DNA from: Alsobacter ponti
GTDB taxonomy: Bacteria > Pseudomonadota > Alphaproteobacteria > Rhizobiales > Beijerinckiaceae
Direction: 5' to 3'
Assembly: GCF_024294805.1 (NCBI RefSeq)
Contig: NZ_JANCLU010000012.1
Location: 91,708 to 155,707 of the forward strand
Length of the DNA: 64,000 nt
Made by a program: the position numbers and the translations under genes. Each line of letters opens with the position of its first letter. Position 1 is the first letter of the stretch. Shown here piece after piece: positions 17,565 to 28,396 of the stretch. The notes beneath the pieces are model-generated. The model was given only the letters and a program-made list of their open reading frames with translations, ran no database searches and was not told the DNA's origin.

Positions 17565-18723
17565 GGCGGGCCTCTTCGGCTGCGACGAGTTCGTCGAGAA
17601 AAGCGAGAAGTTGGCCCGTTTGCTGAGCCCGCGCCGCCGGGCCGGGCGGTATCCCGTCCGGCAGCGCCGCATGAAGATCGCGCAGCCCGTTGCCCCACAC
17701 CACGAGCCCAAGCGGTTCGTCGAGACGGGGGGGAAACAGGGAGCGCACATCGGCCCGGCTGACCGCGGGCTTGCTTGCGAAGGTCAGCAGGGCGGCGGTG
17801 GCGTCGGCAGCCGAGGGAAGGTCCGCGCCACGCACGCACCGTGCGGTGGTTCGCACAAGGCCTTCGGCCCCGTCGAGAACGGTGCGCATGCGCTTGAGAT
17901 GACCGAGCTCCGTGAGGGTGGACTGGAGATGGCGCGAGTCGACGGAGGGCTCCGCCGCGCGCATGTCCCGGCCGGCGATCTCGATGAACAGGTCGATCAC
18001 GTCCTCGATCCGGCGCAGTCCGTCCATCTTCCGCAGAGCTTCGAAAAGCCGGCCGGCGTCCGGGGTGTCGCGCAACATGGCGCGGTAGGCTTCGCGCACG
18101 CCGGCGGGATCCAGCTCCAGGCGAAGCGCGCCGTCGTGGGCGGGCTGGGCGGCGGCGAACCCGGCGCGCACCTCTCGCTGGAGTTCAGGCTCGTCGAACC
18201 GGCGGCGGGCATCGTCGAGGAGGTCCTGGAGGGCGGACTTCCCCGGATCGCTCTCGGCCTCGCGGCGCAGGGCCTCGAGAGCCGCGAATTGATGGGTGGG
18301 ATCGGGGTCGTACTCCTGCAGGGCGGACAGCACGTCCTCGACGCTCGGCCCGCCTCCCGCCGACGATCCCCGGTCAAGAAGGTCCGCGAACTCCTCCATG
18401 CGCTCGACCAGCTCCTTGAGCTTGGCCTCGTCGGGCATGTCGGGCAGCTTGTCGAGATAGTCGGCGATCCGGGCGAGGGATTCCAGCGACGCTCCTTGTC
18501 CGGCGCGCACTTCCCGCTTCTTGAGTTCGTGACGATCGTGGCGATGGGCGACCGCTTCGCCCATTTCTTCCTGCATTTCGGAGAGCTTGGCGGAGTCGTC
18601 GGTGACTTCGACGCGCTCCCCCTGGTAGAGCCCCTGGAGGGCCGCGGCCACGGGGGCCGCCGCCGGCGTTTCGACGATCCGGGCGACGATGGCGCCACGG
18701 AGGGAATCGGCTGCATCGATCAT
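17545..18723 (-). CDS. sctW: T3SS gatekeeper SctW (YopN-TyeA fusion type)
   Basis: A 392-aa helical protein. The N-terminal secretion and chaperone-binding region is followed by three YopN-like helical bundles with acidic segments (EMQEEMGEAVAHRHDRHELKKREVRAG; SLARIADYLDKLPDMPDEAKLKELVERM). The C-terminal ~90 residues look like TyeA, fused here as in InvE/MxiC/SepL rather than split as in Yersinia. SctW plugs secretion of translocators and effectors until host contact. The gene lies between sctC and its probable chaperone. Confidence 0.87.
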   Translation of the reverse strand: MIDAADSLRGAIVARIVETPAAAPVAAALQGLYQGERVEVTDDSAKLSEMQEEMGEAVAHRHDRHELKKREVRAGQGASLESLARIADYLDKLPDMPDEAKLKELVERMEEFADLLDRGSSAGGGPSVEDVLSALQEYDPDPTHQFAALEALRREAESDPGKSALQDLLDDARRRFDEPELQREVRAGFAAAQPAHDGALRLELDPAGVREAYRAMLRDTPDAGRLFEALRKMDGLRRIEDVIDLFIEIAGRDMRAAEPSVDSRHLQSTLTELGHLKRMRTVLDGAEGLVRTTARCVRGADLPSAADATAALLTFASKPAVSRADVRSLFPPRLDEPLGLVVWGNGLRDLHAALPDGIPPGPAARAQQTGQLLAFLDELVAAEEARHAASIG

Positions 18724-18788
18724 GTGTTAGCCTCCCGCTGCCGGCCGGCCACCCGGGATGTCTAAAGATGCGAGCACGCGGTGGGTGG

Positions 18789-21053
18789 TCATCGCTTGCT
18801 CAGTCCTTGCATGGTCATGCGCAGGGTCGTGGTGATGTCGTCGAGCTCGTGCGAGCGCCGGGCGACGCGGGGGGTGATCAGCAGCAGGAGCTCCACGCGG
18901 GACGGGCGGTCTTGCGAGCTCTTGAACAGCGACCCCAGCAAGGGGACCGAACTGAGGCCCGCGACACCGGTTTCCTGCTGTTCGAGCTTGTCCTGCAGGA
19001 GGCCGCCGAGGACGGCCGTGTGTCCCGACTGGACCGCGATCTGCGATTGGACGTTGCGGGTGGAAATGACCGGCGTCTTGTTTCCCAGAAGGGCGGAATC
19101 CTGGGCCTTGCTGACGCTCTGCGAGATCGACAGGATCACGCTGTTGTCGGCGTTGATCCGTGGCGTCACCTCGAGCACGACGCCGGTGTCCTTCGTCTCG
19201 ACTTCCTCCGTGACGGTCAGGGTCCCTGTGGCGCTCGACTGCTGCGTCCGCGAGGAGTAGGGGATCTGGTCGCCCACGACGAGCTTCGCCGTCTTGCCGT
19301 CGACGACGGAGAGATAGGGCGAGGAGACCACGCGAACCCGCGTGATTTCCCGCAGGGCCTTGATCACCGCGTCGATCTGATACCCGCCCAGCTCGCCGGT
19401 CACGCCGATCACGCCGCCAGCGCCGGTCACGTCCGGCTTGAGGTTGCCGTTCGATGACCTGACCAGGATGCCGTTGCCCTGCAGAAAAAACTGGACGCCC
19501 TGGCTCAACTGGTCGTTGATCTGGACCTCGATGATCGAGGCTTCGATCACGACCTGCGACTGCGGCACGTCCAGCCTGCGAACGATGTCGCGCATCCGGT
19601 TGAAGGTGGCGTAGCTCGAGGACACGAGCAGCGTGTTGTTGCGCGGGTCGGCGACCACCCGGACGGGCTGGTCCAGGACGGACGGGACGGCGGCGCCCAG
19701 TGGGCTGGCCGGCTCGAGCGCGGTGGCGGAGCCGGCCGCGTCGCGGGAGCGGGCAGGCGGGGTGAAGGTCACGGCCGACGCGTTGGCCGCCGTCGGCTCC
19801 TCGGTGTCGCCGAGGGGCGCCGCGGAAGGGGAGAAGCGCGCCACGGTGGCGGCCGCCGCCCCCCCGGAGCGCGCGGCGGCGCGGCCGCCCGCCTGCGCGG
19901 GCGCAGCCTCGCGGGGCGGACTGGAGGCTTGCGGCCCGGCCGCGAACAAAGCCTGAAGCTGGGGCGCGATGTCCTGGGGCTGCAGGTAGCGCAGCGCGAT
20001 GACCCGCATGGTCACATCGTCGCCTCCGCCGGCATCCACCTGCGTGAGGAGACGGCGCGCGCCTTCCATATAGCTCGCGTCGCGGGCGACGATGAGGACC
20101 GCCTGCCGCTCGGGCAGCGGGCTTGCCGTGACCGCCTCCTCGCCCGCGGCCCCGGTGCGGTTGCGATAGATGAGGTTGATTTGCGCGGCGGCCTTTTCGG
20201 GCGAGGCGGTCCGCACCGGGACGATGGCGACCCGGTCGTCCCGCACAGCGGCTTCCGGGATCGCGTTCAGGAATTCCTCAGCTGCGCCGAGCAGTGAAAC
20301 GGGGCCGCGCAGGAGCACGGTGTCCGGCGACCCCGTCGTCGAAACCTGCACCTCGACGGGCAACGCCTGGCGCGCGAAGGGAACGATGCCCGCCGCGCGC
20401 CCGCCGCGCAGGCGCACGAAACGCGATCCCGTCTCCCCCTCGGACGCCACGCGCGCCAGGACCTCGGGTCTGTCGATGTGGTAGAGATTGCCGGACAACT
20501 TCATGGCGTAGCCGTTGCGCGCCAGGACGTCGCGCACGACCTGCAGGAGATCGGCCTTCGCGATCGGCTCTTCCGTCCGAAGCGTGACGCTGCCGACCAT
20601 GTCGTCGGGCGCAACGTAGTTCAAACCGAGCGACCCCTTCATCATCTGTCTGAGGAAGGCGGCCAGCGAGAGGCCGGACACGTTCACGGACACTCGCTCC
20701 TCGGGCGCGAAACCGCCGCCCGCCTGCGCGGCCTCGGCCATGTCCGCGGACCGCTGCTCCTCGGTGACCGACACGGAGACCCTGAGCTTCCCGGACCAGG
20801 CGGCGATCTGGCGCGGCGCCGCATTGCCCCGTTCGAAGGCGGGGCCCTGAAGGGTCTTCGGCACGGGTTCGCCGGTCCACAACGCCGGTTGCGCCAGGGA
20901 CGGCCGGCATTCGGCCAAGGTGGCTTCGCCGCCCGTGCAATCCGGGGCAATGGTGCAGCCTGCGGCGGCCATGCCGATCACCGCGAGGACCGCGCCGATG
21001 AGCTTCGATGGCCGCCGCGCAATTGGCACGGAGCGGACGCGTTGCAAGGACAC
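18789..21053 (-). CDS. sctC: Outer-membrane secretin SctC with GspD-like domain order
   Basis: A 754-aa protein, longer than most SctC. The N-terminus has a lipobox-like AAAGC (Cys33), suggesting a lipoprotein. An N0-like domain (VNVSGLSLAAFLRQMMKGSLGLNYV...VTLRTEEPIAKADLLQVVRDVLARNGY) is followed by N1-N3 repeats, an Ala/Pro-rich linker near residues 370-440, and the secretin barrel domain (SQVVIEASIIEVQINDQLSQGVQFFL; VVSSPYLSVVDGKTAKLVVGDQIPY; LLLLITPRV). The layout resembles type II (GspD) secretins. The GTG start is uncertain; in-frame TTG and GTG codons lie just inside. Its place between sctF and sctW makes it the T3SS outer-membrane ring. Confidence 0.88.
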   Translation of the reverse strand: MSLQRVRSVPIARRPSKLIGAVLAVIGMAAAGCTIAPDCTGGEATLAECRPSLAQPALWTGEPVPKTLQGPAFERGNAAPRQIAAWSGKLRVSVSVTEEQRSADMAEAAQAGGGFAPEERVSVNVSGLSLAAFLRQMMKGSLGLNYVAPDDMVGSVTLRTEEPIAKADLLQVVRDVLARNGYAMKLSGNLYHIDRPEVLARVASEGETGSRFVRLRGGRAAGIVPFARQALPVEVQVSTTGSPDTVLLRGPVSLLGAAEEFLNAIPEAAVRDDRVAIVPVRTASPEKAAAQINLIYRNRTGAAGEEAVTASPLPERQAVLIVARDASYMEGARRLLTQVDAGGGDDVTMRVIALRYLQPQDIAPQLQALFAAGPQASSPPREAAPAQAGGRAAARSGGAAAATVARFSPSAAPLGDTEEPTAANASAVTFTPPARSRDAAGSATALEPASPLGAAVPSVLDQPVRVVADPRNNTLLVSSSYATFNRMRDIVRRLDVPQSQVVIEASIIEVQINDQLSQGVQFFLQGNGILVRSSNGNLKPDVTGAGGVIGVTGELGGYQIDAVIKALREITRVRVVSSPYLSVVDGKTAKLVVGDQIPYSSRTQQSSATGTLTVTEEVETKDTGVVLEVTPRINADNSVILSISQSVSKAQDSALLGNKTPVISTRNVQSQIAVQSGHTAVLGGLLQDKLEQQETGVAGLSSVPLLGSLFKSSQDRPSRVELLLLITPRVARRSHELDDITTTLRMTMQGLSKR

Positions 21054-21098
21054 TATTGCACGACCAATCTCAGAGTCCGGGGGCAGCGGCGCATCGCC

Positions 21099-21401
21099 TC
21101 ACGACACGTTGCGCGCGATGCTCTTGAGAGTGTCGGCGACGGACTTGAGCATGTTCGTGCGAAGGTTGCTGATGGCGGACCAGGTGTTGAGCGTCATCTG
21201 CATGGCGAACATCTTCTCGGTGTCCGACATGTTCGCGTTCTGCTCGAGGCCCCTGATCTGGTCCTCGGTCGTCTTCATCAGGTCGCGAAGGTAGGTCTGA
21301 CGAAGGGCGAGGTCGAAGCCGTCGCCGTAGGTGAACGGTGACGGCGGGGCCGTCGTCGTGCCGGTCACGCCCGTATCGTAAACTGCCGTCGTGCTGGCCA
21401 T
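21099..21401 (-). CDS. sctF: T3SS needle subunit SctF
   Basis: A 100-aa protein. The ATG at 21401 follows GGAGA about 7 bp upstream. After a Thr/Pro-rich N-terminal segment (~30 aa) it is a helical hairpin, with the C-terminal helix MQMTLNTWSAISNLRTNMLKSVADTLKSIARNVS matching needle subunits such as PscF/MxiH in length and hydrophobic pattern. The neighbouring YscE-like gene supports the call, since needle subunits need such a chaperone. It polymerises into the extracellular needle. Confidence 0.8.
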   Translation of the reverse strand: MASTTAVYDTGVTGTTTAPPSPFTYGDGFDLALRQTYLRDLMKTTEDQIRGLEQNANMSDTEKMFAMQMTLNTWSAISNLRTNMLKSVADTLKSIARNVS

Positions 21402-21426
21402 GCTGCTGTCTCCGTGGCTGGTTGAG

Positions 21427-21651
21427 TCAACGTACGTTTCGAAGCGTCTCGCGGGCGGCGAGCAGGCCCTTGACGATGGCCTGCGCGGCCTCGAAATCGG
21501 CCCGGGGCAGTCCGATCGCCAGCAGGCGCTCATGGCGCGCGAGCGCCTCCCCGAGGCGCGCGAGGCTCTCGGCCCTGGCCCGCTGCCCGTCCGGCCCCGC
21601 CAGCGCGGCCTCGAGTTCGGTGAGCGGCTCGTAGTCGACGGGCGGAATCAT
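21427..21651 (-). CDS. YscE/PscE-like needle subunit chaperone
   Basis: A 74-aa helical-hairpin protein (MIPPVDYEPLTELEAALAG...LGEALARHERLLAIGLPRADFEAAQAIVKGLLAARETL). The size and the pattern short helix, turn with LPxADFEAxQA, second helix match the EscE/YscE/SsaE family, which with a TPR-like YscG keeps needle monomers from polymerising in the cytoplasm. The ATG overlaps the stop of the Crp/Fnr gene by 4 bp, and sctF begins 25 bp later. No yscG-like gene was recognised in the window. Confidence 0.75.
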   Translation of the reverse strand: MIPPVDYEPLTELEAALAGPDGQRARAESLARLGEALARHERLLAIGLPRADFEAAQAIVKGLLAARETLRNVR

Positions 21652-22364
21652 TCCGACTCCAACGCAATCCCGGCCAGGCTTTCCGGATCGAGGATGGCGA
21701 TCGTGCGCTCCGCGCAGGCGATCCATCCGCGGCGCTGCCAGGTGCCGAGAATTCTGTTGATGTTGCCACGCGCGCCGCGCGCCATGAGCCCCAGCTCGGT
21801 CTGGGTGATCTGCGGCGGGATCGCCTTGCAGCGCCGGTTGCCCACCACGGTATGCGTGCCGAGTTCATCGGCCAGGCGGAGCAGGGCCTGGGACAGGCGC
21901 GCCGGCAGGCTCTTCAGCGAAAGATAGCGCGTCGACTCGACATAGGAGCGATAGCGCCGCGCGACGGCGCGCGTGAGTTCGCGCTCCAGCGCCGGGGCGG
22001 CGGCCGCCAGCGTCCGCAGCCGCGCGACGGGCAGGCTGGCGACGAGCGTCTCGCCGACGGCGCTCGCCATCTCGCAGGTCTCCTGCTGGTCGAGAACCCC
22101 GAGTTCCCCGAACGTCGCTCCCGGAGGCACGAACGAGGCGACCACCAGCGTGCCGTCCTCCATCAGATGGGAGAGCCTCACGAGGCCGGACACGACCATG
22201 TGGACATGGGTGGCGACGTCGTCCTGGGCATAGATGATGGCGTTGTGTCCGAAGCGACGGCGCGGGGCGTCGCGCCACGGATCGACGGCCGAAGCGGCAA
22301 CGCCAGTCGCCGAGCTTCGCACGAGAGTTCCCGCGGGCTCGAGCCTGCCGACAGCAGCGCTCAT
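21648..22364 (-). CDS. Crp/Fnr-family regulator heading the T3SS operon
   Basis: A 238-aa protein with an N-terminal extension, a cyclic-nucleotide-binding-type beta roll (FGHNAIIYAQDDVATHVHMVVSGLVRLSHLMEDGTLVVASFVPPGATFGELGVLDQQETCEMAS) and a C-terminal winged helix-turn-helix (ITQTELGLMARGARGNINRILGTWQRRGWI). It lacks the N-terminal Cys cluster of true FNR, so it is not an obvious Fe-S sensor. The ATG at 22364 is preferred over an upstream TTG because GAAGGTG precedes it. It is the first gene of the sct operon and overlaps the next, so it is a likely (auto)regulator of the island. Its signal is unknown. Confidence 0.88.
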   Translation of the reverse strand: MSAAVGRLEPAGTLVRSSATGVAASAVDPWRDAPRRRFGHNAIIYAQDDVATHVHMVVSGLVRLSHLMEDGTLVVASFVPPGATFGELGVLDQQETCEMASAVGETLVASLPVARLRTLAAAAPALERELTRAVARRYRSYVESTRYLSLKSLPARLSQALLRLADELGTHTVVGNRRCKAIPPQITQTELGLMARGARGNINRILGTWQRRGWIACAERTIAILDPESLAGIALESE

Positions 22365-22942
22365 CGAAACACCTTCATCGAAATCAATCAAACAATGCGG
22401 GGACGATAGAGCGGCGTCCCCGTCGAGTCAGCAACAAAAATTGGACTAGGCGCATGATTAGAGTAAACAAACACAACTAATGCGGGAAATTGCGAGACGA
22501 TGTGCAGATATCCCGCCGCTTGAAGTCGGGACTATTGAGTTAAATAGGCTTGATGAAGCGGTATCACGCGGACGGTGATGAAGGTCTGTGACTTGTAGCG
22601 TGCGTTACCGTACTCACCCGTCTTGCCGCCGCCCGAGCCAGGTCGCCGCGGCGGCTCCAATCATCGTGGAGCGGGTGGGCGAGGATCTGTCGAGGGCGCA
22701 TCCGGGCGCGTCGGTCAAACACAACTGAACCGTCCGCCCGGTCGGATGCCGCTCATTTGGATAGCAAGCGATCGAACCTCACGTCGCGGCGCTGGCGATT
22801 CACGTTCCGTTCCATTCAGCTTTCCTGCGCGCCCATGGGCGCGCAGGGATTCTTGCGTGGGAACGGTCGACTGTTCACCGTCGAGGCATGACCTGCCTCG
22901 ACCGACACACGTCCCGCATCGGCGCCTCAGCCGTGCCCGCGA
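22365..22942. other. Regulatory gap between the T3SS operon and nrdJ
   Basis: This 578-bp stretch is more AT-rich than its surroundings near the T3SS side (22430-22560), as expected for a promoter. Two inverted repeats precede the - strand operon: a 7-bp stem (22399-22405 / 22415-22421) in the probable leader, and CGCATGATTAG (22451-22461) with CTAATGCG (22477-22484), an imperfect dyad. The 11-mer CAAACACAACT occurs twice (22468-22478 and 22716-22726). A 42-codon - strand frame at 22532-22660 reads like a protein tail (GEYGNARYKSQTFITVRVIP) but has only a TTG start. No convincing gene is present. Confidence 0.6.
22824..22847 (-). terminator. Palindromic hairpin downstream of nrdJ
   Basis: A 24-bp perfect palindrome (CCTGCGCGCC mirrored around a central ATGG/CCAT core) lies about 95 bp past the nrdJ stop. 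The RNA would form a stem of about ten G/C-rich pairs. No T-run follows on the - strand, so intrinsic termination would be imperfect. It may equally insulate the T3SS promoter region from nrdJ readthrough. Confidence 0.45.
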
Positions 22943-26671
<3,729 letters not shown>

Positions 26672-26943
26672 GGTTTGTCCCCTGATGAGCGGGCGCGCGC
26701 CCGCTCGGCCGGTTGATCCCGGCTCCGCCAAAACTGTTTGTCGCCCCGAAAAACTCTCGGGCGGTTCGACCGCCCCTGTTGTGGCCGCCTTGCGGCGGCG
26801 ACCGGCGCACCCGACGAGGGGACCGCGCGGCGTCGCCCCGATCCTCCCGCGACAATGCGGTACGCAGGATCGTCTGCCGTGCCGGGTTGGCCCTCGCCGG
26901 TCATTCCACCGGCCCGCCGCCCGTTTTGCGCGGCACCTCCGAA
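26672..26943 (-). other. Long G/C-rich leader of nrdJ
   Basis: About 270 nt separate the proposed promoter from the nrdJ ATG, with several strong inverted repeats. Examples are GCGGGCGCGCGCCCGC next to the ribosome-binding site and GGGCGGT/ACCGCCC further up. Such a leader could hold a riboswitch or attenuator. The - strand begins GGTGCC...AAAACGGG and contains GGTGGAATGACCGGC, loosely like parts of cobalamin aptamers, but the diagnostic GCAACTG and CCACTG boxes are absent. I therefore do not call a riboswitch. Confidence 0.4.
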
Positions 26944-26972
26944 GCTAGGACTCGCAGCCCCGCCACGTCAAG
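26944..26972 (-). promoter_or_regulatory. Probable nrdJ promoter
   Basis: On the - strand CTTGAC (26967-26972) is separated by 17 bp from CCTAGC (26944-26949). This matches the alphaproteobacterial vegetative pattern CTTGAC-N17-CTANNN well at -35 and moderately at -10. It lies 25 bp downstream of the NrdR box in the direction of transcription. Confidence 0.55.
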
Positions 26973-26996
26973 GTTTTGTGCGGGTTACGTAACGCG

Positions 26997-27012
26997 ACAC
27001 CATATATGGTGA
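26997..27012. promoter_or_regulatory. NrdR box upstream of nrdJ
   Basis: ACACCATATATGGTGA matches the NrdR operator consensus acaCwAtATaTwGtgt at nearly every position and is palindromic. NrdR is the zinc/ATP-cone repressor of ribonucleotide reductase genes and usually binds two boxes in phase. Only one strong box is visible; a weak candidate lies near 27027-27043. A second palindrome, GTTACGTAAC, sits between the box and the -35 (26984-26993). Confidence 0.75.
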
Positions 27013-27415
27013 GGATCATGTGAAATGTGGGGATTTCGCGACACCTTTCGGTAACCCTCGGATTCGTCTCGCAGAATCCGTTGAGGCCCCTGTGGACGAC
27101 CGCTCGGGCGCCGCTCCGGACGCCTCAAAACGGAACACAAGTCACGCGGCGCGGTCCACAACCCCTTGCAATCGGGGGAGACGCCGACGGCGCACACGCG
27201 GTGGCATCGAACGCCCGCAAATGCTTGGGGACGCCTCGAAAAGCGTCGCAATTCCGACGCGTTCGATTCGCTTACTCGTTGGCCGCGCGATTCGGCGACT
27301 CGATTCGCGGCGGCGGACGGCGACGCTGCTCCCGACTCGCCTCCTTCGCCCTTAGAAGGCTGGACAGCGCCGCCCGTCCTCGTGCAATAGTCCGCGCGCA
27401 AGCGAGGCAGCACCG
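27013..27415. other. Gap between nrdJ control region and NDUFA12 gene, rich in GANTC sites
   Basis: No gene is supported in these 403 bp. Seven GANTC sequences (the CcrM methylation site of alphaproteobacteria) occur at 27061, 27074, 27265, 27289, 27297, 27302 and 27334. Five of them fall within 74 bp, far denser than chance. The right end carries a weak promoter-like pair before the next gene. Confidence 0.55.
27361..27389 (+). promoter_or_regulatory. Possible promoter of the NDUFA12 unit
   Basis: TGGACA (27361-27366) and GCAATA (27384-27389) are spaced by 17 bp, 26 bp before the ATG. Both are partial matches, so this is a weak call. Confidence 0.3.
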
Positions 27416-27826
27416 ATGAAAGAGACGCTTCTCCAGATCCTGACGTGGTGGACCGGCCAGACCATCGGCACGCGGTTCCACACGTGGCGCCACGGCGAGC
27501 TGGTGGGCGAGGACGCCCAGGGCAACCGCTACTACCGCACGCGCGGCGGCAGGATCGACCCCGCGCTCGGCATCGTGCGCCGCTGGATGATCTTCAACGG
27601 TCCCGTCGAGGCGACGCGCGTTCCGCCGGGCTGGCACGCCTGGCTGCGCCACACCGCCGAGCTGCCGCCGACCCAGGACGGCTATCACAGCCGCGAGTGG
27701 GAGGTGGAGCACAAGCCCAACATGACGGGCACGCCGTTCGCCTATCGGCCGCAGGGCTCCATTCTCGCCTCCGGCGAGCGCCCGCGCGCCACCGGCGACT
27801 ACGAGGCCTGGACCCCGGGCTCCTGA
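27416..27826 (+). CDS. NADH:ubiquinone oxidoreductase accessory subunit, NDUFA12 family
   Basis: A 136-aa protein with the NDUFA12/B17.2 hallmarks: LLQILTWWTGQTIGTRFHTWRHGELVGEDAQGNRYYRT, RRWMIFNGPVEATRVPPGWHAWLRHT and the C-terminal WEVEHKPNMTGTPFAYRPQGS. This supernumerary subunit of complex I is shared by mitochondria and alphaproteobacteria, and binds near the junction of the peripheral and membrane arms. Standing apart from the nuo operon is normal for the class. It heads a + strand unit with the OsmC and DUF2155 genes. Confidence 0.95.
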   Translation: MKETLLQILTWWTGQTIGTRFHTWRHGELVGEDAQGNRYYRTRGGRIDPALGIVRRWMIFNGPVEATRVPPGWHAWLRHTAELPPTQDGYHSREWEVEHKPNMTGTPFAYRPQGSILASGERPRATGDYEAWTPGS

Positions 27827-27833
27827 GGCCGCA

Positions 27834-28292
27834 ATGGCCACCCGCCACCGCTACAGCGCCGAGATCGTCTGGACGGGCAATCGCGGCGCGGGCACGGCGG
27901 ACTATCGGGCCTATGGGCGCGAGCACGAAATCCGCTTTCCCGGCAAGCCGGCCATCGCCGGCTCCGCCGATCCGGCGTTTCGGGGCGACCGCGACCGGGT
28001 GAACCCGGAAGAAATGCTGGTCGCCTCGCTGTCGACCTGCCACATGCTCTGGTTCCTGCACCTCGCCAGCGTGGCCGGCCTCGTGGTGGAGAGCTACGAG
28101 GACGCCCCCGAGGGCGTGATGGTGGAGGAGGCGGACGGCGCCGGCCAGTTCGCCGAAGTCGTGCTGCGGCCGCGCGTGCGTCTGTCCTCGGGCGACCCCG
28201 CCAGGGTGGCGGATGTGCACGAGGAGGCGCACCGCTTCTGCTTCGTCGCCCGCTCGGTCAATTTCCCGGTCCGCTGCGAAGCGCGCCCGTGA
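27834..28292 (+). CDS. OsmC/Ohr-family peroxidase-like protein
   Basis: A 152-aa protein with the OsmC fold pattern: a beta-rich N-terminus, an NPEEMLVASLSTCHMLWFLHLAS helix with the reactive Cys69, and a second cysteine Cys136 in AHRFCFVARSVNFPV. OsmC-type proteins reduce organic hydroperoxides through such a cysteine pair. It begins 7 bp after the NDUFA12 gene. Which OsmC subgroup it belongs to cannot be settled by eye. Confidence 0.88.
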   Translation: MATRHRYSAEIVWTGNRGAGTADYRAYGREHEIRFPGKPAIAGSADPAFRGDRDRVNPEEMLVASLSTCHMLWFLHLASVAGLVVESYEDAPEGVMVEEADGAGQFAEVVLRPRVRLSSGDPARVADVHEEAHRFCFVARSVNFPVRCEARP

Positions 28293-28396
28293 GGCGGCGC
28301 CCGCCCTTTCTCCGCCCTTTTTGCCGTGCTAATCGTCCGCCCGCGCCGGATGGATCGTTTCCCTGTCGCCGGCCGAACAGGATCGAACGACCCGCC

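Noticed and set aside
26672-26943. Canonical cobalamin riboswitch upstream of nrdJ
   Set aside because: Only fragments resemble the aptamer; the GCAACTG-type and CCACTG-type conserved boxes were not found.
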